Source: Gammaproteobacteria bacterium
GTDB taxonomy: Bacteria; Pseudomonadota; Gammaproteobacteria; Steroidobacterales; Steroidobacteraceae
NCBI GenBank assembly: GCA_013289615.1
Contig: JABCZO010000002.1
Location: forward strand, 1-64,000
DNA: 64,000 nt
Direction: 5' to 3'
Part shown: positions 7,426 to 16,579 of the stretch, piece after piece
Position numbering within the stretch: the first letter of the stretch is position 1
How the letters are laid out: each line of letters begins with the position of its first letter
Program-made: the position numbers and the translations under genes
The notes under the pieces: model-generated
What the model was told of the DNA's origin: nothing
Database searches by the model: none
The model's input: the letters and a program-made list of their open reading frames with translations, nothing else

Positions 7426-8301
7426 TCAGTGGTGCTTTTCGCTCGCCGCCAGGTCGTTGGTGAGCTGGATCAGATTGTCCGGGCCTGCGGCCATGCCGAC
7501 ATCGCTTTCGTACTTGCCGTTGATGACGATGCTCGGCACCCCGTCGATGCGGTCGCGCCGGGCCAGATCGTCCGCCTTGCGCAGGTTGTTCTGTACGCCG
7601 AATGAGTTATAGGCGGCGAGGAAATCCGATTCGCTGATGCCGTTGGCCTTGGCAAATCGCAGCTGATCCTGCAGCGTCGCCTGCTCGTTGCCCGCGACAT
7701 AGAGCGGATCCTGCTGGCTATGGATCTGCTCGAACACCTTGGCGTGCAGTTCGTCGAGCTTGCCCAGGGCCTGCAGCGTGTAGAACAGCCGCGCGTGCGC
7801 CCGGTGCACCTCACCCCACATTATCGGCATGCGTACGAACTCGACGTACGCGGCCTTGAGCTTGCGCCAGCTCTCGATGTACGGATCGAGCACGTAGCAG
7901 TGCGGGCAGGCATACCAGAAGAACTCGATGACCTCGACCTTGCCCGGCGACGCGTCGGTCGGTTGTGCCGGCGAGAGCACCTTGTAGTTGGTGCCGGCCA
8001 CCCACTTGCTCACCGGCAGCTGTCCCTCGGGCGGCAATGCGGCTACTCGCTCCAGCGCGATCTCGCTGCTATCGGCACCCTTGCCGGTGTCCGCCCCTTC
8101 CTGCTGGGTCTTCGCGGCCACCGCCACGTCGCTGACGCTGGCGGCCGCAGCCGCAGCCGCACCCGCGGCAGCGGCTACGGTCGGGGCAGCTGCCGACGAG
8201 CTGGCGTCGGTTGAGGCGCCCGGCGCCGGCGTCTGAGCCGACTCGCGCGCGCACGCGGTCAGGCTGGCCACCAGCAGCAACAGCGCGAGGTAGGGTTTCA
8301 C
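7426..8301 (-). CDS. dsbA: DsbA-like thiol:disulfide oxidoreductase lipoprotein
   Basis: 291 aa. A lipobox-like signal (LLLVASLTACARES) is followed by an Ala/Ser-rich linker of about 70 residues and a DsbA thioredoxin-like domain with active-site CPHC (FFWYACPHCYVLDPYI), the helical insert, and the cis-Pro loop GVPS. It should introduce disulfides into exported proteins at the membrane surface. The lipoprotein anchor and long low-complexity linker are longer than in soluble DsbA. It follows cytochrome c4 by 8 nt on the same strand; dsbA, cytochrome c4, engB and polA also cluster in pseudomonads. Confidence 0.9.
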   Translation of the reverse strand: MKPYLALLLLVASLTACARESAQTPAPGASTDASSSAAAPTVAAAAGAAAAAAASVSDVAVAAKTQQEGADTGKGADSSEIALERVAALPPEGQLPVSKWVAGTNYKVLSPAQPTDASPGKVEVIEFFWYACPHCYVLDPYIESWRKLKAAYVEFVRMPIMWGEVHRAHARLFYTLQALGKLDELHAKVFEQIHSQQDPLYVAGNEQATLQDQLRFAKANGISESDFLAAYNSFGVQNNLRKADDLARRDRIDGVPSIVINGKYESDVGMAAGPDNLIQLTNDLAASEKHH

Positions 8302-8309
8302 CGGGATGC

Positions 8310-8954
8310 TCAGCGCATGCCCTGCAGGTAGGAGGCGAGGTTGCGGATGTCCTGCGCAGTCAGACGGCTGGCGATGGTATGCATGATCTCGGCGTTCGGA
8401 CCGCCGCTGCTCTCGCCTTTCTCATTGCGTGTATAGCGCTTGTCGGCGGCGTATTCGCCGAGCTGCTGCACGGTGTAGACCGCGTGCTGGGCGCGCAGCA
8501 TCGGGAAGCCGGCCGACGGAATGCCGCGTCCGACCGGCCCATGGCAGGCGATGCAGGCCGGGATACTGCGCGCGCGATCGCCGCCGCGATACAGCTTCTG
8601 CCCAGCCTGCCAATACGACGGATCGGCGTCGAGGCCGTTGGTCGTCTGCTGCGAAAAATAGGCCCCGAGATCCTGCATGTCCTGGTCACTCAGGGCGGCA
8701 GCCATCGGCGGCATCACGCCGCTGGCATCGATTCGGGTCTTGTCATGGAAGTGCTTCAGCTGGGCCGTGATATAGGCCGCGCCCTGGCCAGCCAGCGTGG
8801 GCCATTGCTCGTTGACGCTGTTGCCGTTGGCGCCGTGGCAGGCGAAGCAGACGGCGGCTTTGGCGCCGCCCGCCGCAGCGTCGCCTGCGGCCGTCGCCAT
8901 CGGGGCGCTGCACACCATCAGCATCAAGCCAGCCCAACGCATGATCGGCATCAT
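8310..8954 (-). CDS. Di-haem cytochrome c4
   Basis: 214 aa with a Sec signal (WAGLMLMVCSAPMATA) and two CXXCH haem sites, CFACHG and CIACHG, each in its own cytochrome c domain with distal Met candidates (SGVMPPMAAAL; EIMHTIAS). This is the cytochrome c4 layout: a periplasmic electron carrier to cytochrome oxidases. It lies divergent from engB across 93 nt and upstream of the dsbA-like gene. Confidence 0.93.
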   Translation of the reverse strand: MMPIMRWAGLMLMVCSAPMATAAGDAAAGGAKAAVCFACHGANGNSVNEQWPTLAGQGAAYITAQLKHFHDKTRIDASGVMPPMAAALSDQDMQDLGAYFSQQTTNGLDADPSYWQAGQKLYRGGDRARSIPACIACHGPVGRGIPSAGFPMLRAQHAVYTVQQLGEYAADKRYTRNEKGESSGGPNAEIMHTIASRLTAQDIRNLASYLQGMR

Positions 8955-9047
8955 TTGCAGTCAGCTCCCGTCCAACGGCAGTTTTCTTTGCACAGCACTG
9001 GGATCGAAGAATTGTACACTAGCTCACCCGGCGCGCGTGCCTGGCCG

Positions 9048-9695
9048 ATGACCGACCCCCAAGCCGCGCTCGAGCCTAGGCGTCATTCGCCGCTTCTTGC
9101 AGGACACCGCGTGAGCGTTTATCCCAGCGCGCAGTTCCTCTTCAGTGCGGCCGCCGCCGCCCAGTTTCCCGCTGACAGGGGCGCGGAGGTCGCGATCGCC
9201 GGGCGCTCCAACGCCGGCAAATCCAGCGCAATCAACGCCATCACGGCCCGCAACGCGCTCGCACGCACCAGCAAAATGCCCGGCCGCACGCGATTGCTGA
9301 ATTTCTTCCAGCTGGCAGACGGCAAGAGGCTGGTGGACCTGCCGGGCTATGGTTTTGCCGAGGGGCCGCCGCCCGAACGCGATTCCTGGGCGCGGCTGAT
9401 CGAGGCGCTGGCGCAGCGGGCATGCCTGAAGGGACTGCTGCTGGTGGTGGATGCGCGTCGCGGTCTGCTGCCCGCCGACCTGCAACTGCTGGATTGGGCG
9501 GAAGGGATGACACGCCCGGTGCATGTGCTGCTGTCCAAAGCCGACCAGCTCAAGCGTAACGAGGCGCGCGTGCTGCTGGCGCAATCGCAGGCTACCCTTG
9601 CGGCTCGCGCGTCGGTGCAGCTGTTCTCGGCACGCGCCGGGGTGGGACTGGACGAGGCCCGGGGCACGATCGATGCCTGGCTGAAAAGTGCCTGA
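9048..9695 (+). CDS. engB: EngB/YsxC, ribosome-biogenesis GTP-binding protein
   Basis: 215 aa from ATG 9048; a GTG at 9111 with a weak GGA site is an alternative start. The G1 loop GRSNAGKSS, G3 DLPGYGFAE and G4 LSKADQL with the switch motif PGRTRLLNFF define the TrmE-Era-EngA-EngB-Septin family member EngB, an essential GTPase in 50S subunit assembly. The frame is open back to 8211, but that part is antisense to cytochrome c4 and is not used. Confidence 0.95.
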   Translation: MTDPQAALEPRRHSPLLAGHRVSVYPSAQFLFSAAAAAQFPADRGAEVAIAGRSNAGKSSAINAITARNALARTSKMPGRTRLLNFFQLADGKRLVDLPGYGFAEGPPPERDSWARLIEALAQRACLKGLLLVVDARRGLLPADLQLLDWAEGMTRPVHVLLSKADQLKRNEARVLLAQSQATLAARASVQLFSARAGVGLDEARGTIDAWLKSA

Positions 9696-9703
9696 AAAGA
9701 AAA

Positions 9704-9743
9704 GGCCCCGGTAGTCCAGATTAGGGGAGGGACTGCCGGGGCC
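9704..9743 (-). terminator. Rho-independent terminator (minus strand)
   Basis: GGCCCCGGTAGTCC at 9704-9717 pairs with GGACTGCCGGGGCC at 9730-9743, with one wobble/mismatch. On the minus strand the stem is followed by TTTTCTTTTC; on the plus strand there is no T run. So it ends transcripts arriving from the right, and lies just past the engB stop on the other side. Confidence 0.8.
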
Positions 9744-9862
9744 AGAGCAACCCGGCGCGGGTCTCTACGCACCGGATTCTTGCCCGCTTTAGGGAGGGAA
9801 GCGGGGAGTGCAGCGCACTCGTAAAGTTGGAGGCATCGGAACGCCAGAAGTTTCGTACCCTC
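9704..9862 (-). ncRNA. Candidate structured sRNA with C-rich hairpin loops
   Basis: Between the terminator and the outer-membrane protein gene, the minus strand can fold into four consecutive hairpins: 9819-9807 (AGTGC/GCACT), 9805-9783 (CCCGCTT/AAGCGGG with loop CCCTCCCTA), 9775-9752 (CCGGTGCG/CGCGCCGG), and the terminator with a CTCCCCTAATCT loop. An AT-rich segment (9869-9880) could be a -10 region. No coding frame accounts for it. It may instead be a processed 3' UTR of the upstream gene. The two exposed CUCCC-type loops could pair with Shine-Dalgarno sequences. The 5' end is a guess. Confidence 0.45.
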
Positions 9863-9920
9863 GAGTGAATTTTATTTAATGTGGAATCAAGACTTTAGGT
9901 TCCACCGCGTAGCGCCGCCG

Positions 9921-10460
9921 CTACAGAAATGTCCAGGTGACCCCTACCGAGGCCAGACTCATGGTGCTGGCGACGGACATGTCGTAGCGCTGGTATTCCA
10001 GCCGGGCGCCGAGGCTCCCCCAGTGCATGCCGGCCCCCACCCCATAGGTCAGGTCCGAGCCGCTACGGTGAAATGACGAAAACGGCGCATGCACATCGGC
10101 GCGCCAGTTCACCAGTCCCAGCCGGCCGTAGACATCGACCAGCGGAATCGGCAGGAATCCGAGGGCGGATACGCCGATGCCGTCCGTGTCGGCGTAATTA
10201 ATTCCGCTGTGCGCCCGTCCGAGGTCGACATAGTTCAGCTCGGCGGCCAGCAGATCGAGCGGCCGCCAGCCGGCGGCCACCTGATAGCCGGTATTTTGAG
10301 CTCTGAGACCGTAGTCGCTGGGATGGAAGCGCTCGCTCGATTGACCGATGGAGCCGCCGCCATACAGGCCAACCTCCTCATCGCCAAGCGCTGCCGTAGC
10401 GGGCAGCAGCGCCGCCGGCACGAGCGCCAGCGCCAGGATTATCCACCGGTAGTCACGCAT
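9921..10460 (-). CDS. Outer-membrane beta-barrel protein (OmpA/OmpW-like)
   Basis: 179 aa from ATG 10460 with GGAG 8 nt upstream. A signal peptide (WIILALALVPAALLPATAALG) precedes alternating strands: LYGGGSIGQSSERF, GYQVAAGWRPLDLLAAELNYVDLG, VYGRLGLVNWRADV, TYGVGAGMHWGSLGARLEYQRY and a C-terminal VGVTWTFL ending in an aromatic-type residue series. This is an eight-stranded porin-like barrel of unknown role. It starts 14 nt after polA ends, so it may be read from the polA transcript. Confidence 0.75.
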   Translation of the reverse strand: MRDYRWIILALALVPAALLPATAALGDEEVGLYGGGSIGQSSERFHPSDYGLRAQNTGYQVAAGWRPLDLLAAELNYVDLGRAHSGINYADTDGIGVSALGFLPIPLVDVYGRLGLVNWRADVHAPFSSFHRSGSDLTYGVGAGMHWGSLGARLEYQRYDMSVASTMSLASVGVTWTFL

Positions 10461-10474
10461 CAGGATCTCCTCAG

Positions 10475-13336
10475 CTAGTGTGCCTGGTCCCAATTCAAGC
10501 CGCTGCCGACTTCGACCCGCAGCGGCACTGCAAGTTGCGCCGCGCCGCTCATGCGGGCGCGCACTTCGCGCCCCGCCTGTTCGAGGAAGCCCTCGGCCAC
10601 CTCCAGCACCAGCTCATCGTGCACCTGCATCAGCAGCTTGGCCGGCACCTCGGGGCGCTGGCACCAGGCATCGATCGTGATCATCGCGCGCTTGATGATG
10701 TCGGCCGCCGTACCCTGCATCGGCGCATTGATGGCGCTGCGCTCGGCGTACTGCTGCAGCTGCCGGTTACGCGAACGGATCTCGGGCAGGTACAGCCGTC
10801 GGCCGAACACGGTCTCGACGTAGCCGTCGCGGCGCGCCTGCTCGCGGGTGGCGTCCATGTAGCGCCGTACGCCCGGATAGCGTGCAAAGTACAGGTCGAC
10901 GTAACTTTGCGCCGCGCTGCGTGCCACCCCCAACTGACGCGCCAGCCCAAAGGCGGACATTCCGTAGATCAACCCGAAGTTGATCGCCTTGGCAGAGCGG
11001 CGCTGATCTGCCGACACCTGCTCGAGAGCGACGCCGAACACTTCCGCCGCGGTGGCCTGATGGATGTCGCGATCCTCGGCGAAGGCGCGCAGCAGTCCTT
11101 CATCGCCCGACAGGTGCGCCATGATGCGCAATTCAATCTGCGAATAGTCGGCAGCGAGCAGCCGCTGGCCGGGCGCGGCGATGAATGCCTGTCGAATGCG
11201 GCGTCCCTCGGGGCTGCGGATCGGTATGTTCTGCAGATTGGGGTCGGTCGATGACAGCCGGCCGGTGGCGGCGACGGCCTGGTGGTAGGAGGTATGCACC
11301 CGGCCGGTGTCCGGATTGATCTGCTCGGGCAGTCGCTCGGTATAGGTCGAGCGCAGCTTGGCAAGACCGCGATACTCGAGAATCAGCCTCGGCAGCGGGT
11401 AGTCGGCCGCGAGTTCCTCGAGCACGTCCTCGGCGGTCGACGGCGTTCCGCTCGGCGTCTTGCGCATCACCGGCAGTCCGAGCCGCTCGAACAGTATCTG
11501 CTGCAGCTGCTTGGGCGACTCGAGATTGAACGGCGCGCCGGCCTCGCTATGCGCCAGCGCCTCGATCTCGCGCAGCCGCAATGCGATCTCGCCGCTCTGC
11601 GCATGCAGCATGGCGCGATCGATCAGCACGCCGTGACGCTCCATGCGCTGCAGTACCGGCACCAGCGGCTGCTCGATCTCCTGGTACACCCGCGCCAGTG
11701 CCGGCAGCTGTTCGAGCCGCGGCCACAGCACGCGATGCAGCCGCAGCGTGACATCGGCGTCCTCGGCGGCGTATTCCGCGGCCTTGTCGACGCTGACCTG
11801 GTTGAAAGTGATCTGCTTGGCGCCCTTGCCGGCGACATCCTCGAAATGAATCGTGCGCATGCCCAGCAGATGCGCCGCCATCGAATCCATGTCGTGCCGC
11901 GTCGCGGTGCTGTTGAGCACGTACGACTCCAGCATCGTGTCGTGGCGCTGGCCGCGCAACTGCACGCCATGATTCTGGAGCACGTGAATGTCGAATTTGA
12001 GGTGCTGACCGACCTTGCCGTGGGCCGGGTCTTCGAGCAGCGGGCGCAACGCCTCGAGCACCCGGGTGCGATCGAGCTGGGGAGGTGCGCCGGCATAGTC
12101 ATGTGCCAGCGGCACATAGGCCGCATGGCCGGGCTCGATGCAGAACGACACGCCGACGATGCTGGTCCTCATGTAGTCGAGACTGGAGGTCTCGGTGTCG
12201 AACGCAAACAGCTCCGCGCCCGCGAGCGCATCGATCCAGCGCGACAGCGTCTCCCAGTCCATCACGGTCTCGTAGCGCCGCGCGACGCTTGCCAGTGCCG
12301 CCGCTGCCGCATCGGCCGGCTGCGGCAGATCGATGGGCGCCATCGTCGTGTTCGCCTCCGCGCCGGCGGCGCTGGCCGCGGGTTGCGAGGCGAGCAGCAG
12401 CGCGGCGACCGGCTCGGCGCCGTCGCCGCCGGTAGCGCTGGCGGCAGCGGCGACAGCGGTGGCAGCGGTGGCAGCGGTGGCCTCCAGTTGCTGCAGCAGC
12501 GAGCGCAGCTCGAGCCGACGATACAGCGCGCGCAGCCGCGCGGTGTCGGCCGCGCGCCGTACCAGTCCGCCCGTTTCGAGTGGCAGTTCCAGCTCGCAGC
12601 TGATGGTGGCCAGCCGCCGCGACAGCGCCAGCGTAGCAAGTCCGGCGCGCAGGTTGTCGCCCACCTTGCCTTCGATTTCCGCGGCGTGGGCGAGCAGCAC
12701 ATCCAGCGTGCCGTACTTATCGAGCCATTTGGCAGCCGTCTTCGGGCCGACCTTGTCGATGCCGGGAATGTTGTCCGAGCTGTCGCCAACCAGGGCCAGG
12801 TAATCGATGATCTGTTCCGGAAACACGTCGAACTTGGCCTTCACCCCGGCGCGATCGAGCACCGTGTTGCTCATGGTGTTCACCAGCGTGATGTGCTCGT
12901 TCACCAGCTGCGCCATATCCTTGTCGCCGGTGGATATCAGCACCCGCTGACCGGCGCTGGCGGCCCGGCAGGCCAGCGTGCCGATCACGTCATCGGCTTC
13001 CACGCCGCCGATGCGCAACACCGGCAGGCCGAGCGCCTCGACCGCCTCGAGCAACGGTTCGGTTTGTGCACGCAGGTCATCCGGCATCGGCGCTCGATTG
13101 GATTTGTACTCGGCGAACAGCTCGTCGCGGAAAGTCTTGCCCGGCGCATCGAACACCACCGCGATGTGCGGCGGGTCGAACTCGCGCAGGAACTTCAGCA
13201 GCATCGACAGCACGCCGTGCACGGCGCCGGTCGGCTGTCCGGCCGAATTGGTCAGTGGCGGCAGCGCGTGAAAGGCGCGGTACAGGTATGACGAACCGTC
13301 GATCAGTACCAGGTCAGGTCGCGTCGGCAGGGGCAT
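10475..13336 (-). CDS. polA: DNA polymerase I
   Basis: 953 aa from ATG 13336 (MPLPTRPDLVLIDGSSYLYRA). The domains are a 5'-3' flap exonuclease (about 1-290: FDAPGKTFRDELFAEYK, GVEADDVIGTLA, GDKDMAQLV), a 3'-5' proofreading domain with the DxE motif (FAFDTETSSLD) and an A-family polymerase with motif A DYSQIELRIMAHLSGD (D about 729), motif B RRSAKAINFGLIYG and motif C VHDELVLEV. All catalytic acids are present. An Ala-rich linker between the exonuclease domains is encoded by a small repeat (GGCAGCGGT units, about 12452-12480). It acts in lagging-strand processing and repair. Confidence 0.97.
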   Translation of the reverse strand: MPLPTRPDLVLIDGSSYLYRAFHALPPLTNSAGQPTGAVHGVLSMLLKFLREFDPPHIAVVFDAPGKTFRDELFAEYKSNRAPMPDDLRAQTEPLLEAVEALGLPVLRIGGVEADDVIGTLACRAASAGQRVLISTGDKDMAQLVNEHITLVNTMSNTVLDRAGVKAKFDVFPEQIIDYLALVGDSSDNIPGIDKVGPKTAAKWLDKYGTLDVLLAHAAEIEGKVGDNLRAGLATLALSRRLATISCELELPLETGGLVRRAADTARLRALYRRLELRSLLQQLEATAATAATAVAAAASATGGDGAEPVAALLLASQPAASAAGAEANTTMAPIDLPQPADAAAAALASVARRYETVMDWETLSRWIDALAGAELFAFDTETSSLDYMRTSIVGVSFCIEPGHAAYVPLAHDYAGAPPQLDRTRVLEALRPLLEDPAHGKVGQHLKFDIHVLQNHGVQLRGQRHDTMLESYVLNSTATRHDMDSMAAHLLGMRTIHFEDVAGKGAKQITFNQVSVDKAAEYAAEDADVTLRLHRVLWPRLEQLPALARVYQEIEQPLVPVLQRMERHGVLIDRAMLHAQSGEIALRLREIEALAHSEAGAPFNLESPKQLQQILFERLGLPVMRKTPSGTPSTAEDVLEELAADYPLPRLILEYRGLAKLRSTYTERLPEQINPDTGRVHTSYHQAVAATGRLSSTDPNLQNIPIRSPEGRRIRQAFIAAPGQRLLAADYSQIELRIMAHLSGDEGLLRAFAEDRDIHQATAAEVFGVALEQVSADQRRSAKAINFGLIYGMSAFGLARQLGVARSAAQSYVDLYFARYPGVRRYMDATREQARRDGYVETVFGRRLYLPEIRSRNRQLQQYAERSAINAPMQGTAADIIKRAMITIDAWCQRPEVPAKLLMQVHDELVLEVAEGFLEQAGREVRARMSGAAQLAVPLRVEVGSGLNWDQAH

Positions 13337-13385
13337 AGGCGCGCACGATAAGCCAGCCGCCGCCGCCACGCACGCCGGTCCGGCG

Positions 13386-13790
13386 CTACGGGCGGTCGGT
13401 GCGGTATTGCGGTAGTCCGTCGGCCGGCCGGTCCCAGGCGAGCGCGTCTGCCATCCAGGTGTGATCGGCCGGCGCGGCAAGCTCCGGGTGGTCGAGACTT
13501 GCGATCGTCACCGACAGGTCAGCCGGCCAGTCGGCGTGCCAGTAGCTGAGGGCGGTCCCGCAGCGTGCACAGAATCCGCGCCGTACCTTGGCCGAGGACC
13601 GATAGTCGAGCGGTCGGCCCTGGGTGAAGAGCACCTGCCCCCGATCCACCGTGTAGAGCCCGAGCACATGCGCTCCGGCCGCACGCCGGCATGACACGCA
13701 ATGGCACAGGGTTGGCGGCGATTTCGGTAGCGCCGTACGGTAGCGCACCGCGCCACACAGGCAGCCGCCCGTCAGCTCATCGGCAGGCAT
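13386..13790 (-). CDS. GFA-family (Mss4-like) zinc protein
   Basis: 134 aa. Cys pairs at CLCGAV, CHCVSCR and FCARCGT are the zinc ligands of the GFA/CENP-V fold, first described in glutathione-dependent formaldehyde-activating enzyme. Most such proteins have no proven activity. It lies 49 nt upstream of polA on the same strand and may share its transcript. Confidence 0.85.
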   Translation of the reverse strand: MPADELTGGCLCGAVRYRTALPKSPPTLCHCVSCRRAAGAHVLGLYTVDRGQVLFTQGRPLDYRSSAKVRRGFCARCGTALSYWHADWPADLSVTIASLDHPELAAPADHTWMADALAWDRPADGLPQYRTDRP

Positions 13791-14022
13791 GTCATCTCTT
13801 TACGCGGCCCGGGCGCCGATCTTACTCCCGATGGCCGCGCCGACGAGGGCGCCCGTCGCTCGTGAGCGGATCTTCGATGATCCCGGCAGCGCGCTGAAAC
13901 CTTTATCCGTGGCGGCGGCACTCACCCGCAGCCGGTATCTGCACTGCGGGCCTGGGCACGCAAACTGCGCCTGCCGGCGAGCAGGGCTGAGCAAAAACAT
14001 GTCTTTTAACTGGGGATGCGTC
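13791..14022 (+). other. Leader/intergenic region, no supported gene
   Basis: 232 nt between divergent genes. The plus frame is open from 13789 into the next gene but lacks a signal peptide, and the ATG at 14023 has a better ribosome site. No repeat or convincing promoter was seen. Confidence 0.5.
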
Positions 14023-15129
14023 ATGCAGACACTACGAACCATTCGGTGCACAGTTCGCGGCAGCCTAGTGGCGGCGAGCCTGGGCTTGGTCGCGGCAATC
14101 GGATCTCAGGCCGATGCGGCCGATGCCTTCATTCCACGAGTCGTCAACTCCTCCACCATTCCATCCAATGGCGACGTCAATCCCTACGGGGTGGCGTTCG
14201 TGCCGACGGGATTTCCTGCTGGCGGAAAAATTGCCGCCGGCGACGTGCTGGTCAGTAATTTCAACAACAGCGGCAACGTCCAGGGCACCGGCACGACGAT
14301 CATACAGCTGACGCCGCAAGGGCCACTCGCGCCTCCGATGACCGCGGTTACCTTCTTCAGCAGCAGCCTGACCGGCCTTAGCACGGCGCTCGGCGTTCTT
14401 AGGAGCGGGTTTGTCCTGGTGGGCAATGTACCGACGAGCGATGGCAAGTTCGACACCATAGGCAAGGGTGCGCTGCAGGTGATCGACCGGCATGGACACT
14501 TGCTCAAGGCCTGGACCGATCCGGTTTTTCTGGACGGCCCGTGGGATCTCGCCCTTGATGACGACGGGCCACTCGCCCACGTGTTTGTCTCCAATGTGCT
14601 CAACGGCACCGTATCGCGTCTGGACGTTGCGGTGGAGTCCGGCAGCCTCAAGCTGCTGAAGAAATCCACCATCGCCGTCGGTTATAAGCACGAGCCCAAC
14701 CTGGGGGCCGTCGTTCTGGGTCCCACCGGGCTCGCCTACGACGAGGGATCCGACACGCTCTATGTCGCATCAACGGACGACAATGCCATCTTTGCAATCA
14801 CCGATGCCAGCCAGCGTACCAGTCCCGTCAAGCTGGGAAACCTGGTATTTGCTGACTCGCACCTGCGCGGGCCACTGGCGTTGCGGTTTGCGCCCAACGG
14901 CGATCTGCTGACGGCCAATGGCGACGCGGTCAACATGGATCCGCTTCATCCCAGCGAAATTGTGGAATTCACCCGCTGGGGAGAATTTGTCCGCGAGTAC
15001 AACGTCGATGCGGGCCAGGGCGGCGCCTTTGGCATCGACACCGTGCCGGAGAGCATCCTCGGTTTCAATTACGCGGTGGTGGATGACGTGACCAACAGCC
15101 TTCTGGTCATCGATCTGCCGGTCGATTGA
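14023..15129 (+). CDS. Exported beta-propeller (NHL/SMP-30-like) protein
   Basis: 368 aa from ATG 14023, with GGGGA 9 nt upstream and a signal peptide (GSLVAASLGLVAAIGSQADA). The mature chain has repeated propeller-like blades: NPYGVAFVPTGFP..GDVLVSNFN, GPWDLALDDDGPLAHVFVSNVLNGTVSRLDV, GPTGLAYDEGSDTLYVASTDDNAIFAI, GPLALRFAPNGDLLTANGD. A role in binding or hydrolysis of an extracellular ligand is possible, but no catalytic motif is seen. Known relatives are annotated only as periplasmic or secreted hypothetical proteins. Confidence 0.75.
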   Translation: MQTLRTIRCTVRGSLVAASLGLVAAIGSQADAADAFIPRVVNSSTIPSNGDVNPYGVAFVPTGFPAGGKIAAGDVLVSNFNNSGNVQGTGTTIIQLTPQGPLAPPMTAVTFFSSSLTGLSTALGVLRSGFVLVGNVPTSDGKFDTIGKGALQVIDRHGHLLKAWTDPVFLDGPWDLALDDDGPLAHVFVSNVLNGTVSRLDVAVESGSLKLLKKSTIAVGYKHEPNLGAVVLGPTGLAYDEGSDTLYVASTDDNAIFAITDASQRTSPVKLGNLVFADSHLRGPLALRFAPNGDLLTANGDAVNMDPLHPSEIVEFTRWGEFVREYNVDAGQGGAFGIDTVPESILGFNYAVVDDVTNSLLVIDLPVD

Positions 15130-15176
15130 CGCGTCGGGCTGGCGCAAGCAAGGGTGAGGCGTGCGCGCGGCGGCGA

Positions 15177-16349
15177 TCATGGACCGCGGCGCGCGCGCCC
15201 CAATAAATAGCCGGCGGCGAACGGCAGGCCGAGCAGCACCACGGCCAATGCGATGACCACCCACAGCGCCTCGCGGACCAGCGCGCGCGCCTGCTCGCCG
15301 GCCTCGCGAATGAGCTGACTGGCAATGCGGGCGGCATCGGCGGCGACCGCGGCGCGCTCGACGTCGAGCGCCTGCACCGTGGCCTGCCGTTCGGCGCTGA
15401 CCGAGGCGGACAGCGTGCCGCCCTCGGTGTGAACGGCGCCGATCACCTCGGCCCAGGCGCCGTTGAAGCGCCTGCCCACCTCGCGCACCACGCCGTCGAA
15501 TCGCTGCGGCATACCCTCAGCCATCCCCGACAGCGCTGCGATGCGCTCATCCAGGCGCTGCAGCGCGCGCTGCAACTCCGTGGCGCTCAGTCCTGACTCC
15601 TGCGCGGCCAGTTGCGCCTTCCACAACACCTGTGAGGGCGCGGTGTCGCCGTACATGCGCAGCAGCTCGCCCGCGTTGGCCAGCGCCTCGGGGACCGTGC
15701 CGAGCGAGTCCACCAACCTGACCTGGGCGCCGGTATCGTGCATCCAGAGATCCACGATCGAAGCGCGTACGAATTCGAGCCCTTCAATCGGATGCGCGCG
15801 AGCGTAGTCATCGATGAAGCGCTGATCGTGCTCGAACTCGTCCGGCCCGGTCAGGCGCCGGGCCAGCTGCTGCGCCTGCTCGCGCAGTTCGGCTGCGAGC
15901 GTCACCGCCAGTGGCTGCTCGCTGGCAAACAAAGCTCGTCCCGCGCCCTCGCTCAGATACTGCTGCATCTGAACCGCCAACGCCCAGGTGTCGAGCAGAC
16001 CCATCATCGGCGCGATCTGGCTGGCAGCACGCTCACTGCTGACCGATGCGGCAATCTTCCAGCGCAGCGCGCTGACGCGTGCCGAAGGATCCTGGGTGGC
16101 GGCGGCGATCTGGTCGGCGGTCTGTTCGACGGCGGCGATGAAGTGCGCGGAATACTCGTGCGTCAGGATGCGGGCGTTGAGATCACGCGTGGACAGTGGC
16201 TTTTCCGGACTCTTCAATGAAATCAGCGAGCAGCTCGCGACGCTTGCAATCAGCAGCGCCAGCGCGGCCACGCGCAGCAACGCCAGCAGCGTGCCGACAC
16301 TTGCGGTCGACGCTGATGTCTTCGCGGAACACAGGCGCTGTTGTGCCAC
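15177..16349 (-). CDS. Membrane-anchored protein of unknown function (N-terminal lipobox-like helix, C-terminal TM)
   Basis: 390 aa. A hydrophobic segment ending in ASVASCS (residues about 24-41) could be a lipobox, and a second helix (about 360-382: LWVVIALAVVLLGLPFAAGYLLG) is near the C-terminus, followed by GRARR. Between them is an almost purely helical region with heptad-like Ala/Leu/Gln/Glu content (for example ATELQRALQRLDERIAAL and SAERQATVQALDVERAAVAA). The helical stalk and membrane anchor resemble the dimerising part of chemoreceptors, but no signalling tip is present. Function unknown. Confidence 0.65.
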   Translation of the reverse strand: MAQQRLCSAKTSASTASVGTLLALLRVAALALLIASVASCSLISLKSPEKPLSTRDLNARILTHEYSAHFIAAVEQTADQIAAATQDPSARVSALRWKIAASVSSERAASQIAPMMGLLDTWALAVQMQQYLSEGAGRALFASEQPLAVTLAAELREQAQQLARRLTGPDEFEHDQRFIDDYARAHPIEGLEFVRASIVDLWMHDTGAQVRLVDSLGTVPEALANAGELLRMYGDTAPSQVLWKAQLAAQESGLSATELQRALQRLDERIAALSGMAEGMPQRFDGVVREVGRRFNGAWAEVIGAVHTEGGTLSASVSAERQATVQALDVERAAVAADAARIASQLIREAGEQARALVREALWVVIALAVVLLGLPFAAGYLLGRARRGP

Positions 16350-16579
16350 GCTAGCTGCGTGCAGCGCCGCGCCGATGCTGTTCAGGCGTCATGTCGATCC
16401 CCTCCAACGCCCGGTTGATGTTCACGGATGCGCTCTGCGTTGGCAACCACCCCATTCCCAGGCGCTCCCGACGCCCTCGCTCGTGAACTGCGTCTCAGCA
16501 GCCGAGGTCAACGATCGTCACTCTGGCGCGCTCATCCGGGGAGTCAGGCGCCATTTCGCGCCTAAGTGCTGGTGCCACC

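Noticed and set aside
8211-9047. 5' extension of the engB frame
   Set aside because: Antisense to cytochrome c4 and dsbA-like genes; EngB begins at 9048.
8955-9047. TTGCAC and TACACT before engB as a promoter
   Set aside because: The spacing is about 21 nt, too wide for sigma-70.
11282-13291. 669-codon open frame on the strand opposite polA
   Set aside because: It is a GC-rich antisense shadow: Arg/His/Gln-rich, no domain, and fully inside a certain gene.
13800-14051. 83-codon minus frame with a glycine-rich GALVGAAIGSKIGARAA end
   Set aside because: It crosses the start of a better-supported gene, lacks a signal peptide, and the glycine pattern may be chance.
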